64,000 nt of DNA from Streptomyces lomondensis. GTDB taxonomy: Bacteria; Actinomycetota; Actinomycetes; Streptomycetales; Streptomycetaceae. A model generated the notes under the pieces. The model was not told the DNA's origin, searched no databases, and saw nothing but the letters and a program-made list of their open reading frames with translations. The position numbers and the translations under genes are program-made. Within the stretch, counting starts at the first letter, position 1; each line of letters begins with the position of its first letter. Below, one piece after another: positions 33,876 to 45,034 of this stretch. The stretch covers positions 248,001 through 312,000 of the forward strand of contig NZ_BMWC01000008.1 of the NCBI RefSeq assembly GCF_014651035.1, given 5' to 3'.

Positions 33876-35924
33876 GTGGCCGATTCCGGCAACCCCAACG
33901 AGAACATCCCGTCCACCGAGGCCCCGGCCGGAGTCGCCGAGGCCTCTGTAACGGCGTCGTACGACGCCAGTGCCATCACCGTCCTCGAGGGTCTGGACGC
34001 GGTCCGCAAGCGACCCGGCATGTACATCGGTTCGACCGGTGAGCGAGGACTGCACCACCTCGTGTACGAGGTCGTCGACAACTCGGTCGACGAGGCACTG
34101 GCCGGCCACGCGGACACCATCGACGTGACGATCCTCGCCGACGGCGGGGTCCGCGTCGTCGACAACGGCCGTGGCATCCCGGTGGGCATCGTCGCCTCCG
34201 AGGGCAAGCCGGCCCTCGAGGTCGTGCTGACGGTGCTGCACGCGGGCGGCAAGTTCGGCGGCGGCGGCTACGCGGTCTCCGGTGGTCTGCACGGCGTGGG
34301 TGTCTCCGTCGTGAACGCGCTGTCCTCGAAGGTCGCCGTCGAGGTCAGGACCGACGGCCACCGCTGGACGCAGGACTACAAGATGGGCGTCCCCACGGCG
34401 CCGCTCGCCCAGCACGAGGCCACCGACGAGACCGGCACGTCGGTCACCTTCTGGGCCGACCCGGACATCTTCGAGACCACCGAGTACTCCTTCGAGACGC
34501 TCTCGCGGCGCTTCCAGGAGATGGCGTTCCTCAACAAGGGCCTCACGATCAGGCTCACCGACGAGCGCGAGTCCGCGAAGGCCACCTCCGGGGCGGACGA
34601 GGCGGGCGCGGACGAGACCGCCGAGGTCAAGACGGTCACGTACCACTACGAGGGCGGCATCGTCGACTTCGTGAAGTACCTCAACTCCCGCAAGGGCGAG
34701 GCGGTGCACCCCACCGTCATCGACCTGGAGGCCGAGGACAAGGAGAAGCAGCTCTCCCTCGAGGTCGCCATGCAGTGGAACGGCGGCTACACCGAGGGCG
34801 TGTACTCCTTCGCCAACATCATCCACACCCACGAGGGCGGTACGCACGAAGAGGGCTTCCGGGCCGCGCTGACCTCGCTCATCAACAAGTACGCGCGCGA
34901 CAAGAAGCTGCTGCGCGAGAAGGACGACAACCTCACCGGTGACGACATCCGTGAGGGTCTGACCGCGATCATCTCGGTCAAGCTGAGCGAGCCCCAGTTC
35001 GAGGGCCAGACGAAGACCAAGCTGGGCAACACCGAGGCCAAGACCTTCGTGCAGAAGGTCGTCTACGAGCACCTCGCGGACTGGCTGGACCGCAACCCGA
35101 ACGAGGCCGCGGACATCGTCCGCAAGGGCATCGCGGCGGCCACCGCGCGCGTGGCGGCCCGCAAGGCCCGCGACCTGACCCGCCGCAAGGGCCTGCTGGA
35201 GACGGCGTCCCTGCCGGGCAAGCTCTCCGACTGCCAGTCGAACGACCCCACCAAGTGCGAGATCTTCATCGTCGAGGGTGACTCCGCCGGCGGCTCGGCC
35301 AAGTCCGGCCGGAACCCGCAGTACCAGGCGATCCTCCCGATCCGCGGCAAGATCCTCAACGTCGAGAAGGCGCGCATCGACCGGATCCTGCAGAACCAGG
35401 AGATCCAGGCGATGATCTCCGCGTTCGGCACGGGCGTGCACGAGGACTTCGACATCGAGAAGCTCCGCTATCACAAGATCATCCTGATGGCGGACGCCGA
35501 CGTCGACGGCCAGCACATCAACACCCTGCTGCTGACCTTCCTGTTCCGCTTCATGCGGCCCCTGGTCGAGGCTGGGCACGTGTACCTCTCCCGCCCGCCG
35601 CTCTACAAGATCAAGTGGGGCAAGGACGACTTCGAGTACGCGTACTCCGACCGCGAGCGCGACGCCCTGATCGAGATGGGCCGCAACGCCGGCAAGCGCA
35701 TCCGCGAGGACTCGGTCCAGCGCTTCAAGGGTCTCGGCGAGATGAACGCCGAGGAGCTGCGCATCACGACCATGGACCAGGAGCACCGCGTCCTCGGCCA
35801 GGTCACGCTCGACGACGCCGCCCAGGCCGACGACCTGTTCTCGGTCCTCATGGGCGAGGATGTCGAGGCCCGCCGCGCGTTCATCCAGCGCAACGCCAAG
35901 GACGTCCGCTTCCTCGACATCTGA
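33876..35924 (+). CDS. gyrB: DNA gyrase subunit B
   Basis: ATPase subunit of gyrase, 682 residues. GTG 33876 (MADSGNPNENIPS) is chosen over the upstream Met at 33756, which adds non-conserved residues. GHKL ATPase motifs include EVVDNSVDEAL, VDNGRGIPVG and GGLHGVGVSVVNAL; the TOPRIM domain holds EGDSAGGSAKSGR near residue 467. The C-terminus ends NAKDVRFLDI as usual. gyrA follows after 42 bases. Novobiocin-resistance residues were not assessed. Confidence 0.97.
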   Translation: MADSGNPNENIPSTEAPAGVAEASVTASYDASAITVLEGLDAVRKRPGMYIGSTGERGLHHLVYEVVDNSVDEALAGHADTIDVTILADGGVRVVDNGRGIPVGIVASEGKPALEVVLTVLHAGGKFGGGGYAVSGGLHGVGVSVVNALSSKVAVEVRTDGHRWTQDYKMGVPTAPLAQHEATDETGTSVTFWADPDIFETTEYSFETLSRRFQEMAFLNKGLTIRLTDERESAKATSGADEAGADETAEVKTVTYHYEGGIVDFVKYLNSRKGEAVHPTVIDLEAEDKEKQLSLEVAMQWNGGYTEGVYSFANIIHTHEGGTHEEGFRAALTSLINKYARDKKLLREKDDNLTGDDIREGLTAIISVKLSEPQFEGQTKTKLGNTEAKTFVQKVVYEHLADWLDRNPNEAADIVRKGIAAATARVAARKARDLTRRKGLLETASLPGKLSDCQSNDPTKCEIFIVEGDSAGGSAKSGRNPQYQAILPIRGKILNVEKARIDRILQNQEIQAMISAFGTGVHEDFDIEKLRYHKIILMADADVDGQHINTLLLTFLFRFMRPLVEAGHVYLSRPPLYKIKWGKDDFEYAYSDRERDALIEMGRNAGKRIREDSVQRFKGLGEMNAEELRITTMDQEHRVLGQVTLDDAAQADDLFSVLMGEDVEARRAFIQRNAKDVRFLDI

Positions 35925-35966
35925 GTCGGTCTCAGCTGACCGCACCAGGAAGGACCTTCACCAGCA

Positions 35967-38561
<2,595 letters not shown>

Positions 38562-38580
38562 GCACGAGGAGTGAGTCAGC

Positions 38581-39402
38581 GTGAGCGGAGCCACGGGCGC
38601 CGGACCGAGCGGTACCTCGACGGGTACGGACACGGACGACGGCGGCCGTGGCTCCGCCGCGCGTGCGGCGGACCCGCACACGACCAACCTGAAGGCGATC
38701 AAGTCCCCGACCAAGGACGCGCCCTCGCCTGACGCGCAGGAATCCCAGGGGGGAACCGTGACGGACACCCGAGGTCCGCAGACACAGCAGCCCAAGGCGG
38801 GCGCGGGCCCGGCCGCGTCCGGCGCCCAGCCCCAGCCGCAGCCCCAGCCGGCCGCGCGGGAGCAGGGCACCGCCGCGGCCTCCCCGCTCCCCGGGGAACG
38901 GCAGACGCAGCAGCCGGCCGGGCCGTACCACCCGCCGCAGGCCTACCCGGCGCAGCAGGGGGCGGCCGCCGGTGCCGGTGCCGCCGCGGCTGCCGTACGG
39001 CGCCCGCGCACGGGCGCGCGCACCACGCCCCGCGTCCGCAAGGCGCGGCTGCGGGTGGCGAAGGCCGACCCGTGGTCGGTGATGAAGGTCAGCTTCCTGC
39101 TCTCCATCGCGCTGGGCATCTGCACGATCGTGGCGGCTGCCGTGCTGTGGATGGTGATGGACGCGATGGGCGTCTTCTCCACGGTCGGCGGCACGATCTC
39201 CGAGGCCACCGGCTCGAACGAGTCCAACGGCTTCGACCTCCAGGCCTTCCTGTCGCTGCCCAACGTCCTGATGTTCACGTCGATCATCGCGGTCATCGAC
39301 GTCGTCCTGGCGACGGCCCTCGCGACGCTCGGCGCGTTCATCTACAACCTCTCCGCGGGCTTCGTGGGCGGTGTCGAGCTGACGCTCGCCGAGGACGAGT
39401 GA
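38581..39402 (+). CDS. DUF3566 transmembrane protein
   Basis: A 273-residue protein of unknown function always found after gyrA in actinobacteria (Rv0007 in M. tuberculosis). The first 160 residues are disordered, Pro/Gln/Ala-rich. The DUF3566 domain follows with two membrane helices: MKVSFLLSIALGICTIVAAA, and a second around TSIIAVIDVVLATALATLGA. Start GTG 38581 is preceded by GAGGAG. tRNA-Ile follows, as in mycobacteria. Confidence 0.9.
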   Translation: MSGATGAGPSGTSTGTDTDDGGRGSAARAADPHTTNLKAIKSPTKDAPSPDAQESQGGTVTDTRGPQTQQPKAGAGPAASGAQPQPQPQPAAREQGTAAASPLPGERQTQQPAGPYHPPQAYPAQQGAAAGAGAAAAAVRRPRTGARTTPRVRKARLRVAKADPWSVMKVSFLLSIALGICTIVAAAVLWMVMDAMGVFSTVGGTISEATGSNESNGFDLQAFLSLPNVLMFTSIIAVIDVVLATALATLGAFIYNLSAGFVGGVELTLAEDE

Positions 39403-39524
39403 CGTCGCTCTGACGTGCTGCGGGTGTCCCGGTGACGGTGCTCCGACAACGGATTTTGGGACTGCCCATGTCGTGCGCTAATCTTCAGGAGTCAGCGCGC
39501 GGGACACACACCGCAGAGCGCGGC

Positions 39525-39601
39525 GGGGCTATAGCTCAGTTGGTTAGAGCGCATCCCTGATAAGGATGAGGCCACAGGTTCAAATCCTGTTAGCCCCACC
39601 A
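39525..39601 (+). tRNA. tRNA-Ile (GAT)
   Basis: A complete cloverleaf. The acceptor GGGGCTA pairs with TAGCCCC (39591-39597). The anticodon stem CATCC/GGATG encloses CTGATAA with anticodon GAT at 39559-39561. The T arm is ACAGG-TTCAAAT-CCTGT. The 3' CCA is encoded (39599-39601). Confidence 0.98.
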
Positions 39602-39606
39602 GCGAG

Positions 39607-39638
39607 AAGACCCCCGGTCCATCAGGACCGGGGGTCTT
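39607..39638 (+). terminator. Terminator after tRNA-Ile
   Basis: Perfect 14-bp stem AAGACCCCCGGTCC/GGACCGGGGGTCTT with loop ATCA, followed by TTG. Confidence 0.85.
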
Positions 39639-39712
39639 TGCCATCTACGGCGACAGCAGCCGCGCGGCCTGTGCTGTATGAGCGCGTGCTGTCCGCTTCT
39701 CAGGAGACGTGC

Positions 39713-39744
39713 GAAGGCCCCGACCGGTGGCAGTCGGGGCCTTC
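39713..39744 (-). terminator. Terminator of the 39807 gene
   Basis: Perfect 12-bp stem GAAGGCCCCGAC/GTCGGGGCCTTC with an 8-base loop, 62 bases past the stop codon of the minus-strand gene. The 168 bp between the two hairpin regions and the gene hold nothing else I can identify. Confidence 0.65.
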
Positions 39745-39806
39745 GGGGTCTCCGGTGTGTCGTGGTGAGTACGCAAGATCGCCAAGACGTACCAGGGATC
39801 GCGGCT

Positions 39807-40178
39807 TCAGCGCTGGAGGGGCGTGAGGTGGTCCGCCTCGGGGTCGGGGTCCGCGTCAGGGTCGTCGTCGGCGCAGGTGGTGCTCGGTGAGGCCGCCGTG
39901 TCCGCGAGCGGGCGGTGGCGGCAGCGGGGGGACTTGCCGTGGGCCTCGGCGCGGATGCGCTGTTTCATCGTGGGGGGCAGGGCCCTGGCGTGGGCCCAGG
40001 GGAGCGTCGCCGGCGCCGTCCGCTGCTGCGGGATGCTGATGCCGTTGCTGTTGCGCTCCTGCTCGGCCTGCGGTACCGCCGCGGCGGCGGTCGTGGTGAC
40101 GAATCCGAGCGCCGTGCACAGGGCGAGGAAGGCGGTGACGATGGCGGTCCACAGCTTCATGACCTTGTTCCGGGCCAT
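39807..40178 (-). CDS. Small secreted or membrane-anchored protein (possibly DUF6344)
   Basis: A 123-residue protein from ATG 40178 (MARNKVMKLWTAIVTAFLAL), with AGGGG just upstream. A hydrophobic signal or anchor segment (about residues 8-35) leads to a short basic region with the striking block WAHARALPPTMKQRIRAEAH (about 58-77) and an acidic tail. The central block looks like a conserved motif of a Streptomyces-specific family I believe is called DUF6344; this name is from memory. Function unknown. Confidence 0.6.
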   Translation of the reverse strand: MARNKVMKLWTAIVTAFLALCTALGFVTTTAAAAVPQAEQERNSNGISIPQQRTAPATLPWAHARALPPTMKQRIRAEAHGKSPRCRHRPLADTAASPSTTCADDDPDADPDPEADHLTPLQR

Positions 40179-40442
40179 GGGCCCCTCACTTTCGGGTTGG
40201 GCGATTTGCGTACTTTCCTCATGATGTGTATGGGGGGCGAAAAGTGGTGGACCGACGCCCGGGGCGCGTCGATGTTCCGATGAACACCACCCGGATGGAT
40301 GCAAGCAGGGTGAAAAGGTGAGAAGAGTGGAGGAGGAGGGTCAAAATCACCGTCCGTCGCGGTGTGATCACCCTCCGATCGGAGCGGCGAACTCCGCTTC
40401 TATCCGGGCTTCCCGGGCGGGAGTTGAGAGCCGACGCAGGTC

Positions 40443-40471
40443 ACCGATCGGTATCGGTCGGTGTGTATAGT
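40443..40471 (+). promoter_or_regulatory. Possible promoter/operator of the DLW-39 gene
   Basis: An inverted repeat ACCGAT-CGGT-ATCGGT (40443-40458) is followed by a -10-like TATAGT (40466-40471), 45 bases before the start codon. No -35 is evident. The rest of the gap 40179-40516 shows no gene. Confidence 0.4.
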
Positions 40472-40516
40472 CGGGCGCCAGAGGTCCCCTACGTCAAGGA
40501 AAGACGAGGTCGCGCG

Positions 40517-40645
40517 GTGAAGAAGCTTCTCCTGGTCGCACTGGCCGCCATCGGCGGGCTCCTCGTGTACCGCCAGATCCAGGCGGATCGCGCCGAGCAG
40601 GATCTGTGGACGGAGGCGACTGACTCCGTGCCCACGGGTTCGTGA
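40517..40645 (+). CDS. DLW-39 family small membrane protein
   Basis: A 42-residue protein (VKKLLLVALAAIGGLLVYRQ, then ADRAEQDLWTEATDSVP). One N-terminal helix and the DLW motif at residues 29-31 define the small actinobacterial DLW-39 family; its function is unknown. Start GTG 40517. A hairpin with a T-run ends the transcript. Confidence 0.85.
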   Translation: MKKLLLVALAAIGGLLVYRQIQADRAEQDLWTEATDSVPTGS

Positions 40646-40670
40646 GTCACGACATCCCGAACTGAGCACA

Positions 40671-40697
40671 CCCCGGCCGCCTCGCGGTCGGGGTTTT
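40671..40697 (+). terminator. Terminator after the DLW-39 gene
   Basis: CCCCGGCCGC-CTC-GCGGTCGGGG with one G-T pair, followed by TTTT; one of the few classic intrinsic terminators here. Confidence 0.85.
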
Positions 40698-40788
40698 GTG
40701 TTCCAAGGGACAGTCGTGATCCTCGTCGGCGGGGCAGGATGGGCCACGGTGCACGGTTCCGCGGTCCGGCGACGGTGAGGGGTGGCGC

Positions 40789-42144
40789 GTGAGGGGACGG
40801 TGTCGTACGGCGTGGGGGCGTGCGGGCGCGTGGCGCGGTCGTCCGCCGGTGGCCGTGCGCCTGGGCGTCGTGGCGGTGGTACTGGGGACGACGGCTGCCG
40901 TGGCGCCGGGCCAGGCCGCCCTGGCCGCCAGCGAGGCCTCCGGTACGGCGCTGACGCCGAGCTCGTACGCCTTCGCCGACGGCGCCCGGAGCATCGAGGG
41001 CGCCAGGAGCACCGCGGACGCCCTGCTCCTGAAGCCGGGCACGGCCTACAAGAGCTCCCTCCCGAGCAGCGGCGAGGTCAACTACCGCCTCGAACTCGAC
41101 GCCAGCTCGAACGCGTACGTCTCCGTCACCGCCGTCCCCTCCCCCGGCAGCACCGTCTCCGTCATCGACGGGGTCAAGGTGTCCGTGCAGGACGCCGAGG
41201 GCAACTCCTGCTCCGACAACACCGAGAGTTTCGGCGCCGCCCGCAGCCCCCACCCGATCGCGGCATGGGGCAGGCGTGAGATCGCGCCGAACAAGTCCCT
41301 GTGCCAGAAGAGCGGTGCCTACTACGTCTCCGTCGAGCGCGCCGACCCGGAGGGCGAGGGCTCCTCACCCGACACCTGGGCCCTGGAACTCCTCGCCACG
41401 ACGGAACCGCGGACCGCGAGCACCGGGGCGACCACCGCGCCCGAGGTGTGGAACTCCGCCACGCCCCAGCCGCTCCAGGGAGACTCGCAGCGCCGCCCGG
41501 GAGGTGCGGGGTTCAGCGAGGCGCGGCCCCTGGACCAGGGCGTCTGGCGGGACGACATCCGGCCCGGCCAGACGCTCTTCTACGAGGTGCCGGTCGACTG
41601 GGGACAGCAGCTCGCCGTCACCGCAGAGCTGGGCAGCTCCGACTCCGGCGGCACGGGCTACGCGGCGGACGCGCTGGACCTGGCCCTCTACAACCCCGCG
41701 CGCGGTCCCGTCGCCGACGTCGGCGTCGGCTACGACGGCGACCAGAAGTCCGGCAGCCTGCCGCCCCTGCCGCCGGTCGACCATGCCAACCGCTACGCCG
41801 TCATCGGCCAGGTCGGCGCCATGCGCTTCGCCGGCTCCTACTACCTTGTCGCGCACCTCTCGGAGAGCGTCGCCGACAGCTTCGGGGACGGGCCGTTCAA
41901 GATGACGCTGCGCGTCCGGGTGAGCGGGGAGCCCCGGGGCGGGCCCGCGTACGCGGGGGAGTCCGAGCCGACGGGCGTCTTCGAGGTCTCGGACCAGGAC
42001 CGGGAGGCAGCGGCGGAAGGCGTGGCCGCGGGCGACGACACCGCGATGAGGGTGGTCGCCGTGGGCGGGATCGGCACCGGGAGCGCGCTGCTGGTGGGGC
42101 TCGGGGTGTGGACCGTGGTGGCCCGGCGGCGGGGTACCGCGTAG
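40789..42144 (+). CDS. Secreted protein with C-terminal membrane anchor, unknown function
   Basis: A 451-residue protein. The N-terminus has a twin-Arg-free signal sequence (VRLGVVAVVLGTTAAVAPG, cleavage near AALAAS). A large extracytoplasmic region carries two beta-rich parts, each with a pattern like LKPGTAYKSSLPSSGEVNYR and IRPGQTLFYEVPVDWGQQLA, which look like duplicated domains. A C-terminal helix (AVGGIGTGSALLVGLGVWTVV) and basic stop-transfer RRRGTA follow. The topology resembles actinobacterial type I surface proteins. I recognise no family with certainty. Start GTG 40789. Confidence 0.75.
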   Translation: MRGRCRTAWGRAGAWRGRPPVAVRLGVVAVVLGTTAAVAPGQAALAASEASGTALTPSSYAFADGARSIEGARSTADALLLKPGTAYKSSLPSSGEVNYRLELDASSNAYVSVTAVPSPGSTVSVIDGVKVSVQDAEGNSCSDNTESFGAARSPHPIAAWGRREIAPNKSLCQKSGAYYVSVERADPEGEGSSPDTWALELLATTEPRTASTGATTAPEVWNSATPQPLQGDSQRRPGGAGFSEARPLDQGVWRDDIRPGQTLFYEVPVDWGQQLAVTAELGSSDSGGTGYAADALDLALYNPARGPVADVGVGYDGDQKSGSLPPLPPVDHANRYAVIGQVGAMRFAGSYYLVAHLSESVADSFGDGPFKMTLRVRVSGEPRGGPAYAGESEPTGVFEVSDQDREAAAEGVAAGDDTAMRVVAVGGIGTGSALLVGLGVWTVVARRRGTA

Positions 42145-42146
42145 GG

Positions 42147-42216
42147 CGGGCGCCCGGGCAGCGCGTGGGGTGGGTGCTGGGGCAGTGCGTGGGGCGGGTG
42201 CCGGGCTTGCGGTGAC
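42147..42216. repeat. Imperfect 24-bp tandem repeat between convergent genes
   Basis: About 2.5-3 copies of a G-rich 24-bp unit, of the type GGGTGCTGGGGCAGTGCGTG, fill the gap between the secreted-protein gene and the kinase gene. Confidence 0.55.
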
Positions 42217-42225
42217 CGCGGCTGC

Positions 42226-43944
42226 TCAGAGGCGGGTCAGGGCCCAGAATCCCACCGCGTAACAAGCCAGGGCGAGCAGCAGGAGCGGGACCGCCACCTT
42301 GGCCGGCGGGCCGGGGCGGCGGCGTGGCCGTTCCGCGCGGTGCCGCGAGGCCGCCCGGGCGGGCGGTGGACTCTGCGGGGACTGGGCGGTGTAGGAGGCC
42401 GTGGAGGCGTCGGCGCGCTGCTGTGCCGCGGCGGGCAGGGGCTGACTCGCCGGGTAGACCTGGGCGCCGGGGTACGGCGGCGGCAGCGGCTGGGACGAGT
42501 GCAGTGGGTACGTGGGGTCGTAGGGGGAGACGGGAGCCTGCTGGCGCGGGGCCTGAACCTGTGGCTGCCCGGGCGCGGGGGAGGAGGTGACCGTGGCCTG
42601 CGGAGGCGGCAGGTGGAAGCTGCCGGTGTCCGACATGGAGGACGGCTGCGCGGGGGTGGCCGGCGGGCCGGTGACCTGGCTGGGGCCGGGCTGTGCGGTC
42701 TCCGCGGCCGGGACGTTGCCCAAGCCGGAGGCGTCGGCGCGCTGCCAGGAGTCCGTTCCTGCCGGAGCCTGCGCGTCCTGCCGGGACCGCAGCCCGCCCG
42801 TTCCCGGGCCGGACGGCACCTCGCCCGAGGCCGGGCCGGTGCGCACATCGCCCGTGGCTGGACCGGGCCGCACCTCGGCTGACGCCGGGCCGGGCCATTC
42901 CTCGCCTGACGCCGGGCCGGGCCGCGCATCGCCCGTTCCCGGGCCAGACCGCACCTCCGCCGGCGCCGGACCCGACCGCTGTCCAACCGACGCCGGACCC
43001 GGCCGCTGTCCCCCCGACACCGGGCCTGAGCGCTCTTCTCCCGGGCTCAGCCCCCGTGCTCTCTCCAGCGGGCCCTCGGGCGCGAACCCCGGTGGCAGCG
43101 GGCCGAGTTGATCGAAGATCTCGATCAGCTCGTCGTCCGGGCCCGGCTCCGGGAGGAGCTCCGCCGCCGCGGCGAGCGCCTTGCGCGCCCCCGTGGCCGT
43201 ACGGAACCGCGCCTGCGGGTCCGGCTGGAGCAGCGTGGCCACCACCTGCCACAGCGGCTCCGGAATGCCCTTGGGCGCACCGGGCGTCCCGTGCTCGGCG
43301 AAGTACTGGATCAGCGCCTTGCTGTCCGGCTTGGCACCCTCCAGCAGGTACAGCGCGACCAGCCCTACGGCGAACAGGTCGGCGGGGAAGTCCGGTTCGG
43401 CGCCCATCATCTGCTCGGGCGCGAGGTAACCGGGCGTCCCCACCACGAGGTTGGTCTCCGTCAGCCGGGGCTCGCCCAGCCGCATCGCGATGCCGAAGTC
43501 GGACAGCCGCAGCCGCGGCCGGCCCGTACCGGTGGCCTCCAGCAGCACGTTGGCGGGTTTGACGTCACGGTGCACGACGTCCTCCGCGTGCACCGCCGCG
43601 AGCCCGGACAGCAACTGGTCGAGCAGGGTGCAGACGAAGGCGGGCGGCAGGGGGCCGTAGTCCCCGACGAGGTGCACCAGGGAACCGCCGGCGACCAGGT
43701 CCATGGTGAACAGGACCTTGTCGTCGTCAGCGGCCCAGCTGGTGGGGGCGAGGACATGGGGGTGGTCGATCCGCAGGGCCTGTTCGCGGACGAAGCGCAG
43801 CAGTGAGTGCGCGTCGCTCTGGAGCAGGACCTTGGCGGCCACGTAGCGGCGGCGGCGGTGGTCCCAGGCGCGCCAGACGGCGCCGACCCCTCCGCGCCCG
43901 ATCGGGTCGACCAGTTCGTACCGGCCGGCGAAGACCTCACCCAT
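42226..43944 (-). CDS. Membrane Ser/Thr protein kinase with nonapeptide repeats
   Basis: A 572-residue Hanks-type kinase. The N-terminal catalytic domain (about residues 1-265) has GRGGVGAVW, the AAKVLL Lys, HRDVKPANVLL, LSDFGIAM and GTPGYLAPE, so it looks active. A Pro-rich linker follows, with nine exact-length tandem copies of a 9-residue unit (42787-43029) and a Gln/Pro/Tyr-rich region. A C-terminal membrane helix (VAVPLLLLALACYAVGFWAL) ends the protein with only a few residues outside. It lacks PASTA or any sensor domain, so the signal is probably intracellular. An HTH gene lies upstream on the same strand. Confidence 0.93.
   Translation of the reverse strand: MGEVFAGRYELVDPIGRGGVGAVWRAWDHRRRRYVAAKVLLQSDAHSLLRFVREQALRIDHPHVLAPTSWAADDDKVLFTMDLVAGGSLVHLVGDYGPLPPAFVCTLLDQLLSGLAAVHAEDVVHRDVKPANVLLEATGTGRPRLRLSDFGIAMRLGEPRLTETNLVVGTPGYLAPEQMMGAEPDFPADLFAVGLVALYLLEGAKPDSKALIQYFAEHGTPGAPKGIPEPLWQVVATLLQPDPQARFRTATGARKALAAAAELLPEPGPDDELIEIFDQLGPLPPGFAPEGPLERARGLSPGEERSGPVSGGQRPGPASVGQRSGPAPAEVRSGPGTGDARPGPASGEEWPGPASAEVRPGPATGDVRTGPASGEVPSGPGTGGLRSRQDAQAPAGTDSWQRADASGLGNVPAAETAQPGPSQVTGPPATPAQPSSMSDTGSFHLPPPQATVTSSPAPGQPQVQAPRQQAPVSPYDPTYPLHSSQPLPPPYPGAQVYPASQPLPAAAQQRADASTASYTAQSPQSPPPARAASRHRAERPRRRPGPPAKVAVPLLLLALACYAVGFWALTRL
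42787..43029 (-). repeat. 27-bp tandem repeat array encoding nine nonapeptides
   Basis: Exactly nine units of 27 bp with no indels. They encode variants of [S/P]GP-[A/G/V]-x-x-[E/D/G/Q]-x-R, for example SGPVSGGQR, PGPASAEVR, PGPATGDVR and SGPGTGGLR. Confidence 0.9.
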
Positions 43945-44175
43945 GGCTGTACGTCGCTCCTCCCCCAGTGGCTTCCCCCCTTGCTTCCCCCTCGACGGGC
44001 GCTACGACTCCCCGACAGGCGGTACGACTCCCCCGATGAGCGATACACATCCCCCTCGCGTCGACCGGTCCCCCGTACGGCACACGCCCCTTCGTGCCCG
44101 CCCGTACCGCGACGCGTCCCCCGTCACCTCACCCGCGCCCGCTGCCGAACCCCCTTCGGCGGCCGGGCGGTGGGA

Positions 44176-44724
44176 TCAGCTCTGGTGGGACTGGTAGTGC
44201 GCGACCGCGTCCGAGGTGCGGCCGGCGCCGTAGACCCGGAGGAACTCTGCCAGCTCCGGATGGGTCGGGGCGAGGGTGTCGGCGGCGTCGATGATGTCGC
44301 CCGCCGCCGCCACCGACCTCAGCAGCGACTGGATCTCGCGGACGACGCGCTTGACCGTGGGCGCCCCCGAACCGCTCGTCGTCTGCGTGGTGTTGCTGAG
44401 CACAGAACCCCCCTGTGACTTCTTGATCTCGTCCATGCGCTCGGTGGCCTCGGCCGCGCTCACGCTGCCGTCCGCGACCTGCCCCGCCAGGTCCTGGAGC
44501 AGCTGCACCCGCTGCACCACGGCCGGGTTGCCGATCTTCGCCCGCTGACCGCTCATCAGCTGCGAGAGCATCGGCGCGGACAGTCCCAGAACCCCCGCGA
44601 GACGAGCCTGGTTGAGACCAAGATCGTCGATGAGCTTACGGAAGAGCGCCCCCAACGGCTCCCCGTACCAGTTCCGCTGCAGTTCCCGCGCTCTTGCGGT
44701 CGCTTCCTGCTGTGCGGCGTCCAT
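44176..44724 (-). CDS. HTH (XRE-type) DNA-binding protein
   Basis: A 182-residue protein. The start ATG 44724 (MDAAQQEATARARELQRNW) has GGGGAG 7 bases upstream. A helix-turn-helix of Cro/C1 type lies at about residues 31-60 (LGLNQARLAGVLGLSAPMLS). The C-terminal half has helices with VKRVVREIQSLLRSVAAAGD, possibly for dimerisation. It precedes the repeat-containing kinase on the same strand (232 bp gap) and diverges from tRNA-Ala. Target genes are unknown. Confidence 0.85.
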   Translation of the reverse strand: MDAAQQEATARARELQRNWYGEPLGALFRKLIDDLGLNQARLAGVLGLSAPMLSQLMSGQRAKIGNPAVVQRVQLLQDLAGQVADGSVSAAEATERMDEIKKSQGGSVLSNTTQTTSGSGAPTVKRVVREIQSLLRSVAAAGDIIDAADTLAPTHPELAEFLRVYGAGRTSDAVAHYQSHQS

Positions 44725-44905
44725 TGCGTCTCCCCATCGCTTCCCCATGTACGGCGGTTCGCGGTAGCGAACCACGCGGAGCATCTTACGGAGAGTGGTC
44801 GACGACGGGGACCCCCAATCCTTTTGCGGAATCACCGGGGTGACCCGGTACTCTGGTCTCCGACGCCCGCCGGGACGCGGTTTCTCCGGACGGACGTCCT
44901 CTTGA

Positions 44906-44978
44906 GGGGCCTTAGCTCAGTTGGTAGAGCGCTGTCTTTGCATGGCAGATGTCAGGGGTTCGACTCCCCTAGGCTCCA
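44906..44978 (+). tRNA. tRNA-Ala (TGC)
   Basis: 73-base cloverleaf. The acceptor GGGGCCT pairs with AGGCTCC (one G-T). The D arm is GCTC...GAGC and the anticodon loop TTTGCAT has TGC at 44939-44941. The T arm is AGGGG-TTCGACT-CCCCT. The CCA end is not encoded, unlike the tRNA-Ile in this window. Confidence 0.98.
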
Positions 44979-44988
44979 CTTCCCGAAA

Positions 44989-45029
44989 CGCCCTCCGAAC
45001 TGCGGAAACGCGGTGCGGAGGGCGTTTTT
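44989..45029 (+). terminator. Terminator after tRNA-Ala
   Basis: CGCCCTCCG/CGGAGGGCG stem (44989-44997 with 45016-45024) followed by TTTTT. It could also stop the convergent TPR gene. Confidence 0.85.
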
Positions 45030-45034
45030 GCGGG

